A stretch of 24,001 bases of DNA, taken from Candidatus Aenigmatarchaeota archaeon (GTDB lineage Archaea > Aenigmatarchaeota > Aenigmatarchaeia > QMZP01). How positions within the stretch are numbered: position 1 is the first letter of the stretch; each line of letters begins with the position of its first letter. The notes under the pieces are model-generated. The model ran no database searches. It was not told where the DNA came from and worked only from the letters and a program-made list of their open reading frames with translations. Of this stretch, positions 5,613 through 13,058 are shown piece after piece. The stretch covers positions 1 through 24,001 of the forward strand of contig JAFCEK010000018.1 in assembly GCA_017609225.1 (NCBI GenBank), read 5' to 3'. The translations under genes were made by a program, and so were the position numbers.

Positions 5613-7804
5613 GCCTCCTCTTCCGGTTCCTCTTTTTCCTCTGTTATACCCTTTCTTTCCTTTATCTGGCTGATAACCTTCTGCTCAAGGTCCTTTGGAA
5701 GCGGCTCATAAACGATATCAATAAGCCAGTAAAAGCCCAGGCCCCCGGTTGCTGATTTGAGGGCGGAATTGAATCCGAACATCTCTGCCACAGGAAGCTT
5801 GGTTTTGATTGATGTAACACCTCTTTCCTCACTCATTTCAAGCACCTGCCCCCTTCTGTTGTTTATCTCCTTTGTTGCCCCGCTTAGCTGCTCTGTTGGC
5901 ACATCAATCCTTATTATCTGCTTTGGCTCAAGTATAAATGCCTTTGCCCTGACCATTGCATCCCTTATGGCCCTTCTGACAGCAGGAATAACCTGGGCAG
6001 GCCCCCTGTGTATTGCATCCTCATGAAGCTTTGCATCCACAAGCTTTATCTTCACTGCAGAGCATGGCTCCCGGGCAAGAGGGCCTTCATCCATTGCCTC
6101 TGAGAAGGCCTGCTTTACCATCTCCATAACCTCCAGAATGGCATGAACACCCCTTGTCATATCCAGAAATATGCACTTGTTGTGTATCAGTTTCACCTTT
6201 TTGCTCTCTTCCCTGTCAAAACCTAGGGAAACAAGCTTGTCCTGCAGCTCCACATTCTTCTTTTTTACCTCCTGGTCCAGAATCTCACCATTAACCATTG
6301 CCTCATAAACCTTTGGCTCCAGCGGCTCTGCTATTATATAGAACTTGTTGTGCTTGTTGGGGGATTTTCCTTCCACAGGCTCCGGGGTAACATCCTTCAC
6401 GGATTCATTGTATATGACTATAGGAGGCGAAACAGAAACCTCTATGCCTGCATCCTTCAGCGGCCTCTCAACCTTTGCATCTATATGAAGCTCTCCAAGT
6501 CCGGAAACAAGGTATTCCCCTGTATCCTCATTAATTTTTACCTGCAGGGTCGGGTCCTCCCTTCCTGTTCTCTTCAGAAAATCAATGAGCTTTGACAGGT
6601 CTTTTGGGTGCTTTGGCTCAATGGATTTTGTCACAACAGGCTCAAACATATGCTTTATTGCCTCAAACCCTGTGATAACATGCTCCGGAGCGCATAGTGT
6701 TTCCCCGGAAAATGCCTCTTTAAGACCTACGATACCCACTATGTTTCCTGCATTAACCTCATCCATGTTTATCCTCTGCTGCCCCTTGTAAACAGAAACC
6801 TGCTGTATCTTTTCCCTTTTCTGCATCGCCACCAGCCTTACCTCCTGCCCCTTGTTTATTTTGCCTGAAAATATCCTGACAGTGGCAACATATCCTGCAT
6901 GCGGGTCAGGATAAATCTTTGTAACAATTGCAGCCAGCTTCCCGTTCGGGTTGCAGCTTTCCATGTCCTTGAACTCCTGGGAATCCTTTTCACCAGGCCA
7001 TATCTTCTCTATCCTGTACTTCTGCGCCTCAAGAGGATTTGGCAGATGCCTTATAACCATGTCAAGAATAACCTTGTGCATGGGTGATTTCTTTGCAAGC
7101 TCCTCTTCCTTCCCTTCCTGGGTGAAATCAATTATGTCCTTGAATGACACATTTGCTGTTTTCATTATGGGAACAGAAATTGCCCATTTCTTGGTTGCGG
7201 AACCGAATGCAACAGAGCCGTCTTCCACATTAACAACCCATTTGTCCTTGTATCCCTCTTCAGCGTATTTCTGTATAAGCAGGTTGACGTTTGTTATAAT
7301 GTTCTTGAATTTTTCCTGCATCTCCTCAGGGGTGAGCTTTATCTCCTTTACAAGCCTGTCAACCTTGTTTATGAAAAGAATAGGCTTAACCCTTTCCTTC
7401 AGGCTCTGCCTTATCACTGTTTCTGTCTGGGGCATCACGCCTTCCACAGCATCAACCACGACCACAACACCATCCACAGCCCTCATGGCTCTTGTTACAT
7501 CACCGCCAAAATCCACATGGCCCGGGGTGTCAATGAGATTTATAAGATAATCCCTGCCTTCCCAGTTGTGAATCATGGAAACATTTGCAGCATATATAGT
7601 TATGCCCCTTTCCTGCTCCTGCTCTACAAAATCCATATAAAGCTGCTGGCCTGCAAGCTGCTCCGAGATTATTCCTGCACCTGCAAGGAGGGAATCTGTG
7701 AGTGTTGTTTTACCATGGTCTATATGTGCCACTATCCCAATGTTCCTTATCTGGTCCAGTCTTGTCATCAGATTCTTTATGGTTTCTGTTGAAATTTCCG
7801 CCAT
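5609..7804 (-). CDS. fusA: Translation elongation factor 2 (EF-2 GTPase)
   Basis: EF-2 drives translocation on the ribosome. The 731-aa protein has the P-loop AHIDHGKTT at residues 26-34, the switch-I region ERGITI, the G3 motif DTPGHVD and the G4 motif NKVDR, followed by the beta-barrel and the C-terminal domains III-V. The domain IV tip HEDAIHRGPAQV contains the histidine, about residue 599, that archaea and eukaryotes convert to diphthamide, so this factor is probably diphthamidated if the Dph enzymes are present. The very acidic tail (EEKEEPEEEA) is unremarkable. I chose the ATG at 7804, preceded by GTGA; a GTG three codons upstream also opens the frame. The gene is convergent with the 93-aa ORF, overlapping it by 4 bp. 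Confidence 0.97.
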   Translation of the reverse strand: MAEISTETIKNLMTRLDQIRNIGIVAHIDHGKTTLTDSLLAGAGIISEQLAGQQLYMDFVEQEQERGITIYAANVSMIHNWEGRDYLINLIDTPGHVDFGGDVTRAMRAVDGVVVVVDAVEGVMPQTETVIRQSLKERVKPILFINKVDRLVKEIKLTPEEMQEKFKNIITNVNLLIQKYAEEGYKDKWVVNVEDGSVAFGSATKKWAISVPIMKTANVSFKDIIDFTQEGKEEELAKKSPMHKVILDMVIRHLPNPLEAQKYRIEKIWPGEKDSQEFKDMESCNPNGKLAAIVTKIYPDPHAGYVATVRIFSGKINKGQEVRLVAMQKREKIQQVSVYKGQQRINMDEVNAGNIVGIVGLKEAFSGETLCAPEHVITGFEAIKHMFEPVVTKSIEPKHPKDLSKLIDFLKRTGREDPTLQVKINEDTGEYLVSGLGELHIDAKVERPLKDAGIEVSVSPPIVIYNESVKDVTPEPVEGKSPNKHNKFYIIAEPLEPKVYEAMVNGEILDQEVKKKNVELQDKLVSLGFDREESKKVKLIHNKCIFLDMTRGVHAILEVMEMVKQAFSEAMDEGPLAREPCSAVKIKLVDAKLHEDAIHRGPAQVIPAVRRAIRDAMVRAKAFILEPKQIIRIDVPTEQLSGATKEINNRRGQVLEMSEERGVTSIKTKLPVAEMFGFNSALKSATGGLGFYWLIDIVYEPLPKDLEQKVISQIKERKGITEEKEEPEEEA

Positions 7805-7845
7805 AATTTTCACATAATATGAATAGATTATTACTTAATCCATAC

Positions 7846-7856
7846 AAATAAATATA
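7846..7856 (-). promoter_or_regulatory. TATA-like box for EF-2
   Basis: TATATTTATTT on the minus strand ends directly at the eS1 stop codon and lies about 42-52 bp before the EF-2 ATG. This would place the transcription start near 7825 and give a leader of about 20 nt. Confidence 0.45.
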
Positions 7857-8440
7857 TTATTTCTTGCCTCCGGGGGATAAAACCTCGATTTTTTCAATTT
7901 CAGAGAACCTGACAGGATATATTTTGTTTCCCGCCTTTTTTATGTTCATCTGAAGAGTGCCTCCTATTGCGGATTTCACAAACTCATCTATTGAGGATTT
8001 GCTGGCTGCCGCCCTCAGCGATTCTTTAACAAGCTCTCTGATTTTTTTTCTCACATCAATGTTTGTGTTCCTGTTCATTACTGTTACTGCAGTTACCTGC
8101 AGCTTCCATCCATCCTTTGTTTCCAGCTCATCAAATGTCATTATTTTGTCCAGTTTTTTCCTGACAACCCTGAATATATGCTCCTTCAGCACACTGTAAC
8201 CATGAAATCTTGTGCTTACCCTGTTGCTGTCAATCCTACATCCAAAACCCTTCCAATAAGTGATTTTGGATCGGTTGTGGGGGTTTCAGCTATCGCACTG
8301 CCCCCGAATTCCTTAGGGGTTAAGATAACGAACCAGTCCTTTCCCTTCCATTTTTTTACCAGCTTCTCCCTGTCCAGTGGCTTCTCCTTCACTTCCTTCG
8401 ACTTCTCCACTGGCTCCTCTTTCACTCTCTGCTGACCCAT
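7857..8440 (-). pseudogene. rps3ae: Ribosomal protein eS1 (S3Ae), frame-disrupted
   Basis: Two adjacent frames together make most of eS1, a small-subunit protein. The 5' part starts at 8440 with GAGGTGA just upstream; after a charged tail of about 35 residues it reads KGKDWFVILTPKEFGG, AETPTTDPKSLIGR and VLDVGL, the eS1 N-terminal domain. It stops at a TAA at 8216-8218. The 3' part is in another frame and reads DSNRVSTRFHGYSV, then TFDELETKDGWKLQVTAV and KIYPVRFSEIEKIEVL, the eS1 C-terminal half, ending at 7857. Compared with eS1 as I remember it, about 20-24 residues that normally join VLDVGL to the FxG segment are absent. No in-frame ATG with a ribosome-binding site starts the second part. 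A sequencing or assembly deletion is the simplest cause for an essential gene; real decay or recoding is possible. The first 128 nt overlap the RecJ-like gene. Confidence 0.82.
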
Positions 8441-9893
8441 TATTCACCTCATTTTCCGGCTTTTCAGAATCCTCTGAAACGCTGCCAGTCAAAACATTAC
8501 TAATTATTGACTCTATACTATTTATAAAAGTTTCCTCAGAACCTTTCTCTATTGTGGCTCCTGCAGCTCCCAAATGGCCTCCTGCCTCGCCTCCAATGCT
8601 CCTTGCAGCCTGCACAACAACATCTCTCAGATTGAGTCCACCCCTGACTATTTTATCCGAAGCCCTTGCACTCACTTTTGTTTTTCCATCTGCGGTGTAA
8701 ACAAAGGCAAATGTTGGCTTGTCAGGAACAACCCCGGACCTGCTTATTATGGAAACCACATTTGATATAACATGTTCTGATATTTTTTCCCCTGCCATGA
8801 TATAGTTGGCATTCTCTGTCTGCCTTATTGAGTCCTTGTTGCTGTAAACCCATGACATAGCCTTTCCTATCTCCCTCCTGTAATTTTCCAGCACCTCGTT
8901 AACTTTCCCGAAGCTTTCCCTGTCGTTAAGGCATAATGCAACGCCAAGGTATCCCATACCAAGCTTCCCTGTTGCATTAAGAAGGGTTGCAAACTCATTT
9001 GCGTCACTGAAGTCCTTCTTGTCCAGAAGCTCATAATTGTCTCCGAATATCCAGTCAGGGTTGTCCTGGTTCCCGAAAACCCTTTCCTTTATTATTCCTG
9101 TTGCCAGCCTTCTCTGCTCCTCTTCGGACAGGCTTGCAAGATTTCTCCATTTTCCGTTTTCATCCTTCAGCTCTATTCCCAGCTCCTGAAGGAAATGCAC
9201 GCTGCCTGATTCAGAACCGGAAACCCCCGGAATGTAGGGGTCAAGGGAATACTCCAGCGCCTTGTGTATGGGCCTTGTATGCTTTCCCCAGAGCCTTAAC
9301 CCTCTCATTACCTTCATCTTGCCTGTTGCCTGCGCATCCTTGAGTATCTCCCTGTTAAGGCCAAGAAGCCCCCAGTCAGAGCCAACACTCCCTATCTGCG
9401 AATCACCTATCGCACCTATCACAGCAAGCTCGCTCAGGTCCCTGTTTTCAGGGCTCATTGCCCTTGCCAGAAGATATGCAATACCTGACCCGGATACATT
9501 ATCCTCAATACCGAAAACAATAGGGTTTATATGGAAAACCCTCTCGGAAAGAATCTCACCCTCAATCTGGTGATGGTCAGAGATTATAACACTTTTTCCG
9601 CTTTCTGCAAGGTGTTTTTGTATGATTTCTATCTGGCCAGAGCCCATATCAAGAAACAGAAAGAGTTTTCCTTTCTCCTTTGCCAGCGCTTTCACATCCT
9701 CCTCATACAGCTGTTTTATAAAACTGAGATGAAAGCTCTTCCCTTCCCTTGCCAGTGCCTTTACCATTATTGCCGCTGAGCAGATGCCATCGCAGTCATA
9801 ATGGCTTACAACCCTTACCATTCCGGGATGATACTTTATCAAATCAGCAATCTTCTTTGCCCTCAATACCAGCTTCTCAACGCTTTCCCTCAT
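8313..9893 (-). CDS. Archaeal RecJ-like (GAN-type) DHH-family nuclease
   Basis: The 526-aa protein is a DHH-superfamily phosphoesterase of the RecJ/Cdc45/GAN type, which in archaea degrades single-stranded nucleic acid and can bind the GINS-MCM helicase. Motif I is SHYDCDG at residues 30-36, the DHH motif ISDHHQ is at 104-109, and the DHHA1 domain has GGHLGAAGA at about 438-446. All expected metal ligands appear intact, so it should be an active nuclease rather than a Cdc45-like relic. The last 60 residues or so are a low-complexity Gly/Glu/Ser tail (for example SGEVEGSEGEATG) that overlaps the eS1 5' end in another frame. The ATG at 9893 is preceded by GAGGGG. Association with ribosomal protein genes such as eS1 is known in archaea as I recall. 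A hairpin-rich region lies directly upstream. Confidence 0.9.
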   Translation of the reverse strand: MRESVEKLVLRAKKIADLIKYHPGMVRVVSHYDCDGICSAAIMVKALAREGKSFHLSFIKQLYEEDVKALAKEKGKLFLFLDMGSGQIEIIQKHLAESGKSVIISDHHQIEGEILSERVFHINPIVFGIEDNVSGSGIAYLLARAMSPENRDLSELAVIGAIGDSQIGSVGSDWGLLGLNREILKDAQATGKMKVMRGLRLWGKHTRPIHKALEYSLDPYIPGVSGSESGSVHFLQELGIELKDENGKWRNLASLSEEEQRRLATGIIKERVFGNQDNPDWIFGDNYELLDKKDFSDANEFATLLNATGKLGMGYLGVALCLNDRESFGKVNEVLENYRREIGKAMSWVYSNKDSIRQTENANYIMAGEKISEHVISNVVSIISRSGVVPDKPTFAFVYTADGKTKVSARASDKIVRGGLNLRDVVVQAARSIGGEAGGHLGAAGATIEKGSEETFINSIESIISNVLTGSVSEDSEKPENEVNNGSAESERGASGEVEGSEGEATGQGEAGKKMEGKGLVRYLNP

Positions 9894-9904
9894 TAAAACC
9901 CCTC

Positions 9905-10163
9905 TTGCTTACGCCTTGCAATCTGTTACGGGGACAGCTATATGCTCAGTGCATACTGTCCTTGGCATTAGCTGTCGTTTTATGCTTCGCCTTGCAAACT
10001 GCAACGGAAACCGCTTATACTTTATGCAGTTGGTTATGCTGAACCAGAGAAAACCATTGTTTTCAACAGTGGATGTATGGTTCTGGTTCAACAGCTGTTG
10101 CCTCGCCAAGAAAACCGCCGACTTTAGTAGGCGGATATACGGAGGCAACATTATGCAAAATGC
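9905..10163 (-). ncRNA. Candidate structured RNA or long structured leader, unknown family
   Basis: This gene-free stretch is built of four consecutive hairpins. Pairings on plus-strand coordinates are TGTTGCCTC (10096-10104) with GAGGCAACA (10142-10150), enclosing CCGCC/GGCGG (10115-10119, 10130-10134); TGAACCAGA (10040-10048) with TCTGGTTCA (10082-10090), enclosing GAAAAC/GTTTTC; AACTGCA (9997-10003) with TGCAGTT (10025-10031); and GACAGCTA (9933-9940) with TAGCTGTC (9969-9976). A TATA-like box at 10188-10197 points to minus-strand transcription toward recJ, so it is either a separate RNA or the recJ-eS1 leader. I looked for RNase P and SRP RNA signature sequences and saw none. Strand, ends and function are inferred; the pairings are seen. 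Confidence 0.55.
9906..10006. repeat. Imperfect direct repeat inside the hairpin region
   Basis: TGCTTACGCCTTGCAATCTG (9906-9925, continuing TTACGG) recurs at 9983-10006 as TGCTTCGCCTTGCAAACTG followed by CAACGG. The two copies differ by a few substitutions and one base. Each sits just before a hairpin, so they look like duplicated joining segments of the candidate RNA. Confidence 0.6.
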
Positions 10164-10187
10164 CCACAGTATTTATTGGAATCTAAA

Positions 10188-10197
10188 ATTTATAAAT
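10188..10197 (-). promoter_or_regulatory. TATA-like box upstream of the hairpin region and recJ
   Basis: ATTTATAAAT abuts the stop codon of the 941-aa surface protein. On the minus strand a start about 25 bp downstream (near 10163) would transcribe the whole hairpin region and continue into recJ. The box is palindromic, so orientation rests on context. Confidence 0.4.
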
Positions 10198-13022
10198 CAG
10201 AGAAATCCATGCATTGGAAAACAAGCCTGTTCGGTTCCGGGGCCGTATTTTTTCTGAAGCTCCTCCCAGTTCAGCTCTTTCCCTTCTTTTCTGAACTTCA
10301 GAAAAAGAACAGCCAGTGCTGCAAGAATTATTATGCCTGCAGCAACAAGCCATAACCATGGAAATTCTGCAGAGCATGGCACATTGCTGTAATAACCTGA
10401 GCAGCAGTAACCGGAATCAGCTATTATATCCCCGCATATGCATTCTGCAACTATTTCACCTTCTGTGCAGGATGAAACATTCTCCCCTGTGCAGTTCTCA
10501 TCTGTAAACCCATCGCAGTCATTGTCAAGTCCGTCATTGCATATCTCCATTACAGGAGAAACGCCTCCTGTGCAGTTTCCCCACATACCATTGCTGCAGT
10601 ATGATATTCCAGACACGCACTCACCAACATCTGTTCCGCAGCTTCTTGTTATACCTTCATCCACAAGGCCATCGCAGTCATTGTCAATATTGTCACAGGT
10701 TTCATTTTCCGGAGAGCCCATGTTATAGCACTGGCATCGTGTTGTCTGAACAGAGTTGCCTGACCCTATGTTGTCCACAACCCCGTCGCAGTCATCATCA
10801 AGGCCGTTGCATATCTCAACAGAAGGGTCTACTGAGCCTATACATTCGCCCCATTGGCCGTTTATGCATACCTGAATCCCGTACTGGCATGGAAAAACAT
10901 CCGACACGCCGCATGTCCTGCTGTCACCATCTGTGCATACAGTACCTGTTTCCTTTATCCCGAAGCCGGAAAAATCGGAAACACCGATTTCAAAGTAATT
11001 TCCTACCACATTATGAATAGGATTTGTGCTCTGCCATGCGCCTGCATTGCAATACCTTCCTGAAAAATTCCAGTTTGTGCATAAAAACAGTGTAATGTTG
11101 TTCTCATCAAGCACAGACTCATTGTAATACATCTTAACCCTGGCGCTGCTGAAGCTGTATGTGTTGTTCACAGCATACACAAGAGGATATTCTGCCTGCA
11201 GGTCCTCTTTCTTGTCAAAGCCCATCACCCTGTCATGATTTGCAGAAATATTAACATTCTGCAGAAGCACATGAAATGTACCATTGAATGCTATGAACAA
11301 AATATCATAAACACCCTTTACAATATTCTTGCCGGGAAAGCTGCCTGAAGATGAAATGTAGCTGTTAACAACATCATTTGTGCCAGCATAATAAATTACA
11401 ACACTTGAGTTAATTCCGTTGCCGCTTGCATTTACAACACTGATGCTGAACTGAATAATCCCTTCTGCAATGAAATAGGTTGTATTGCTTTCTGTATTTC
11501 CTTCAGTGTCGTTTGCAAAGAATGTTATGTTATATCTTCCTGCAACTGTGGTTGTGTAATTCTTCTGTGTTGCATTCTGAAGCATTATGATTTTAACTGA
11601 ATCATTGGGATCTGTTATCTCAGCCCATATGCTGTCAATATCATGAATACCGGAAACATTTGCTGTTATGCTTACATTTGAGCCGTTCGGGACTGTTTGT
11701 GGAGTTACTGAGTATGCAATAGCTATGGGCTGGCCAACAGTAAAGTATATTTCCTCTGTTGTTCCTATTTCTCCTGCTCTGTCCATGCAGTAAAATATTA
11801 CACTGTGATGCCCGCTGTTCAAATTGGAATAAGTGTAATTAAACCATGTGCTGTTTACCTGTTCCATTGTCATGTTTGGTGTTTGGTTTAAAGAAAATCG
11901 GCACCAATCACATGCCCTGTTTGTGTTCACAGTGAATTCAATCCTGTTGGTATATGTCTGGTTCAAAGGCGAAACAGGTGTTATCCGAAATGTTTCTGTA
12001 CTCAGTATTATTTTCCTGTCCTCTGTTACGTTCCAGTGGTCTGCTGTGTCGTTTGCATATACACGGAAATAATATGAGCCTTCACCGAGTTTGTAAAGCC
12101 TTTCTATTTCTGATGCTGTCAGGGTCCGGTTGTAGAATGCAATCTCGTCCATGAAACCATTAAACCAGTTATTGCCCCCATTTAATGCCTGCCCTATGTA
12201 TATGTTGGCTGCTGAATTGAATATTGTGCTGTTGGTGACTGCCTGAATTTTGTCAACCTTCCCGTTCACATAAAGTACAGCATGTGTGTCATTTAATGTG
12301 ACTGCCACATGCTGCCATTTGTTGAATTCAATGCTGTTCACATTTCCTGTTATGATTTCACCACCACCAGCCAACCCGTCATGATCCCAGGCGAATGCTG
12401 TGCTGTTATCCCCGTCTATCCAGAAGCTGTATGCCCTCTGGTTATCAGCGCTTTGAAACCTGTTGACAATTGTCAGGTCATTCCCTTCTTTCCATATAGG
12501 ATAAACCCATGCTGCAATAGTGAGGTTGTTTGTGAGGTACATTGATGATGTGTTCAGCAGGTACCAGTATTCATAATCATCCCAGTAAGAGCTGTTGCCG
12601 AATTTTCCTTCATAGACAATATCAGGCGTGTATCCATATGTTTTTCCTATTGCATCATTGCTGTTTCCTGATGAATCGTTTATGTAGATATTATTTCCTG
12701 ATATTCCTTTTATTTTGTTGAAATGGAACCATGCAACCATGCTGCCATCTGAGGGATATTCCCAGGCGGACAGGTTCAGGTAGCAATACTCTCCGCCCAC
12801 TGCCATGCTGGTATTAAGACCAAACATATCAAGCCAGCATGTGTCAAGTGTTTCATTGCTTGTTACGTTTATGTAAATAAAGTTTTTGCTTGTTACAGAT
12901 TCATTCTGAAGCGTGGGTGATGCAAACTCCAGCATAGGAGACCCGCTGGCTGACAAAACCCCCACCCCAATGGTTACCATAAAAACAAAAAAAACCATTA
13001 TACAATTCCCAATTTTTTTCAT
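10197..13022 (-). CDS. Secreted, membrane-anchored LamG/MopE-type surface protein
   Basis: The 941-aa protein begins with a signal peptide (MKKIGNCIMVFFVFMV, about 26 residues). A LamG/concanavalin-like domain lies at about residues 95-315, with the typical LTIAAWVYP, KWQHVAVTLN and FMDEIAFYNRTL strings. Ig-like beta domains follow to about 560, then a region rich in N-glycosylation sequons. A cysteine-rich part carries three MopE-type metal-binding motifs (EICNGLDDDCDG at 736, ETCDNIDNDCDG at 774, EICNDGLDNDCDG at 826). A hydrophobic anchor (about 888-910) is followed by basic KFRK and a tail of about 30 residues. Such proteins bind glycans or surfaces and calcium or copper; the actual ligand is unknown. 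AEF before the anchor recalls archaeosortase signals, but the long tail is unlike them. No ribosome-binding site is seen; TTATTTATTA 22-31 bp upstream suits a leaderless start. Confidence 0.88.
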   Translation of the reverse strand: MKKIGNCIMVFFVFMVTIGVGVLSASGSPMLEFASPTLQNESVTSKNFIYINVTSNETLDTCWLDMFGLNTSMAVGGEYCYLNLSAWEYPSDGSMVAWFHFNKIKGISGNNIYINDSSGNSNDAIGKTYGYTPDIVYEGKFGNSSYWDDYEYWYLLNTSSMYLTNNLTIAAWVYPIWKEGNDLTIVNRFQSADNQRAYSFWIDGDNSTAFAWDHDGLAGGGEIITGNVNSIEFNKWQHVAVTLNDTHAVLYVNGKVDKIQAVTNSTIFNSAANIYIGQALNGGNNWFNGFMDEIAFYNRTLTASEIERLYKLGEGSYYFRVYANDTADHWNVTEDRKIILSTETFRITPVSPLNQTYTNRIEFTVNTNRACDWCRFSLNQTPNMTMEQVNSTWFNYTYSNLNSGHHSVIFYCMDRAGEIGTTEEIYFTVGQPIAIAYSVTPQTVPNGSNVSITANVSGIHDIDSIWAEITDPNDSVKIIMLQNATQKNYTTTVAGRYNITFFANDTEGNTESNTTYFIAEGIIQFSISVVNASGNGINSSVVIYYAGTNDVVNSYISSSGSFPGKNIVKGVYDILFIAFNGTFHVLLQNVNISANHDRVMGFDKKEDLQAEYPLVYAVNNTYSFSSARVKMYYNESVLDENNITLFLCTNWNFSGRYCNAGAWQSTNPIHNVVGNYFEIGVSDFSGFGIKETGTVCTDGDSRTCGVSDVFPCQYGIQVCINGQWGECIGSVDPSVEICNGLDDDCDGVVDNIGSGNSVQTTRCQCYNMGSPENETCDNIDNDCDGLVDEGITRSCGTDVGECVSGISYCSNGMWGNCTGGVSPVMEICNDGLDNDCDGFTDENCTGENVSSCTEGEIVAECICGDIIADSGYCCSGYYSNVPCSAEFPWLWLVAAGIIILAALAVLFLKFRKEGKELNWEELQKKYGPGTEQACFPMHGFL
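10494..10817 (-). repeat. Three MopE-type Asp/Cys-rich motifs
   Basis: The translated pattern E-x-C-(D/N)-x(1-3)-D-(D/N)-D-C-D-G-x-x-D occurs three times, separated by Cys-rich spacers with CG-x-D-V-G-E-C. The pattern matches the putative metal-binding motif of MopE-like proteins and is shared with the protein at the right edge of the window. Confidence 0.85.
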
Positions 13023-13058
13023 ATTTATATTATTTATAAATCCCCTAATAAATAAGGT
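13023..13058. promoter_or_regulatory. 36-bp divergent promoter between surface protein and PP-loop ATPase genes
   Basis: The two starts are only 36 bp apart. TTTATAAAT at 13033-13041 lies about 20-26 bp before the plus-strand ATG, and TTATTTATTA at 13044-13053 lies 22-31 bp before the minus-strand ATG. Both transcripts would then be leaderless, and the two TATA boxes lie almost end to end, so initiation in one direction may hinder the other. Confidence 0.5.

Noticed and set aside
7805..7813. GTG start three codons upstream of the EF-2 ATG
   Set aside because: The GTGA itself works as the likely ribosome-binding site for the ATG at 7804, and EF-2 proteins begin close to this position.
9905..10163. 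Hairpin region as RNase P RNA or SRP RNA
   Set aside because: I looked on both strands for the GGAAAGUCC-like and ACAGAA-like RNase P core and for the GGAAGG-type SRP helix 8 sequence and saw neither.
9905..10163. Hairpin region as a CRISPR array or transposon remnant
   Set aside because: The two direct repeat copies are imperfect and there are only two. No terminal inverted repeats, target duplication or transposase fragment were found.
9916..10257. Plus-strand 113-codon frame in the hairpin region
   Set aside because: No ribosome-binding site or TATA box at a suitable place, a Cys/Phe/Trp-rich protein without pattern, and extension into the 3' end of the surface-protein gene on the other strand. 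The hairpins explain the region better.
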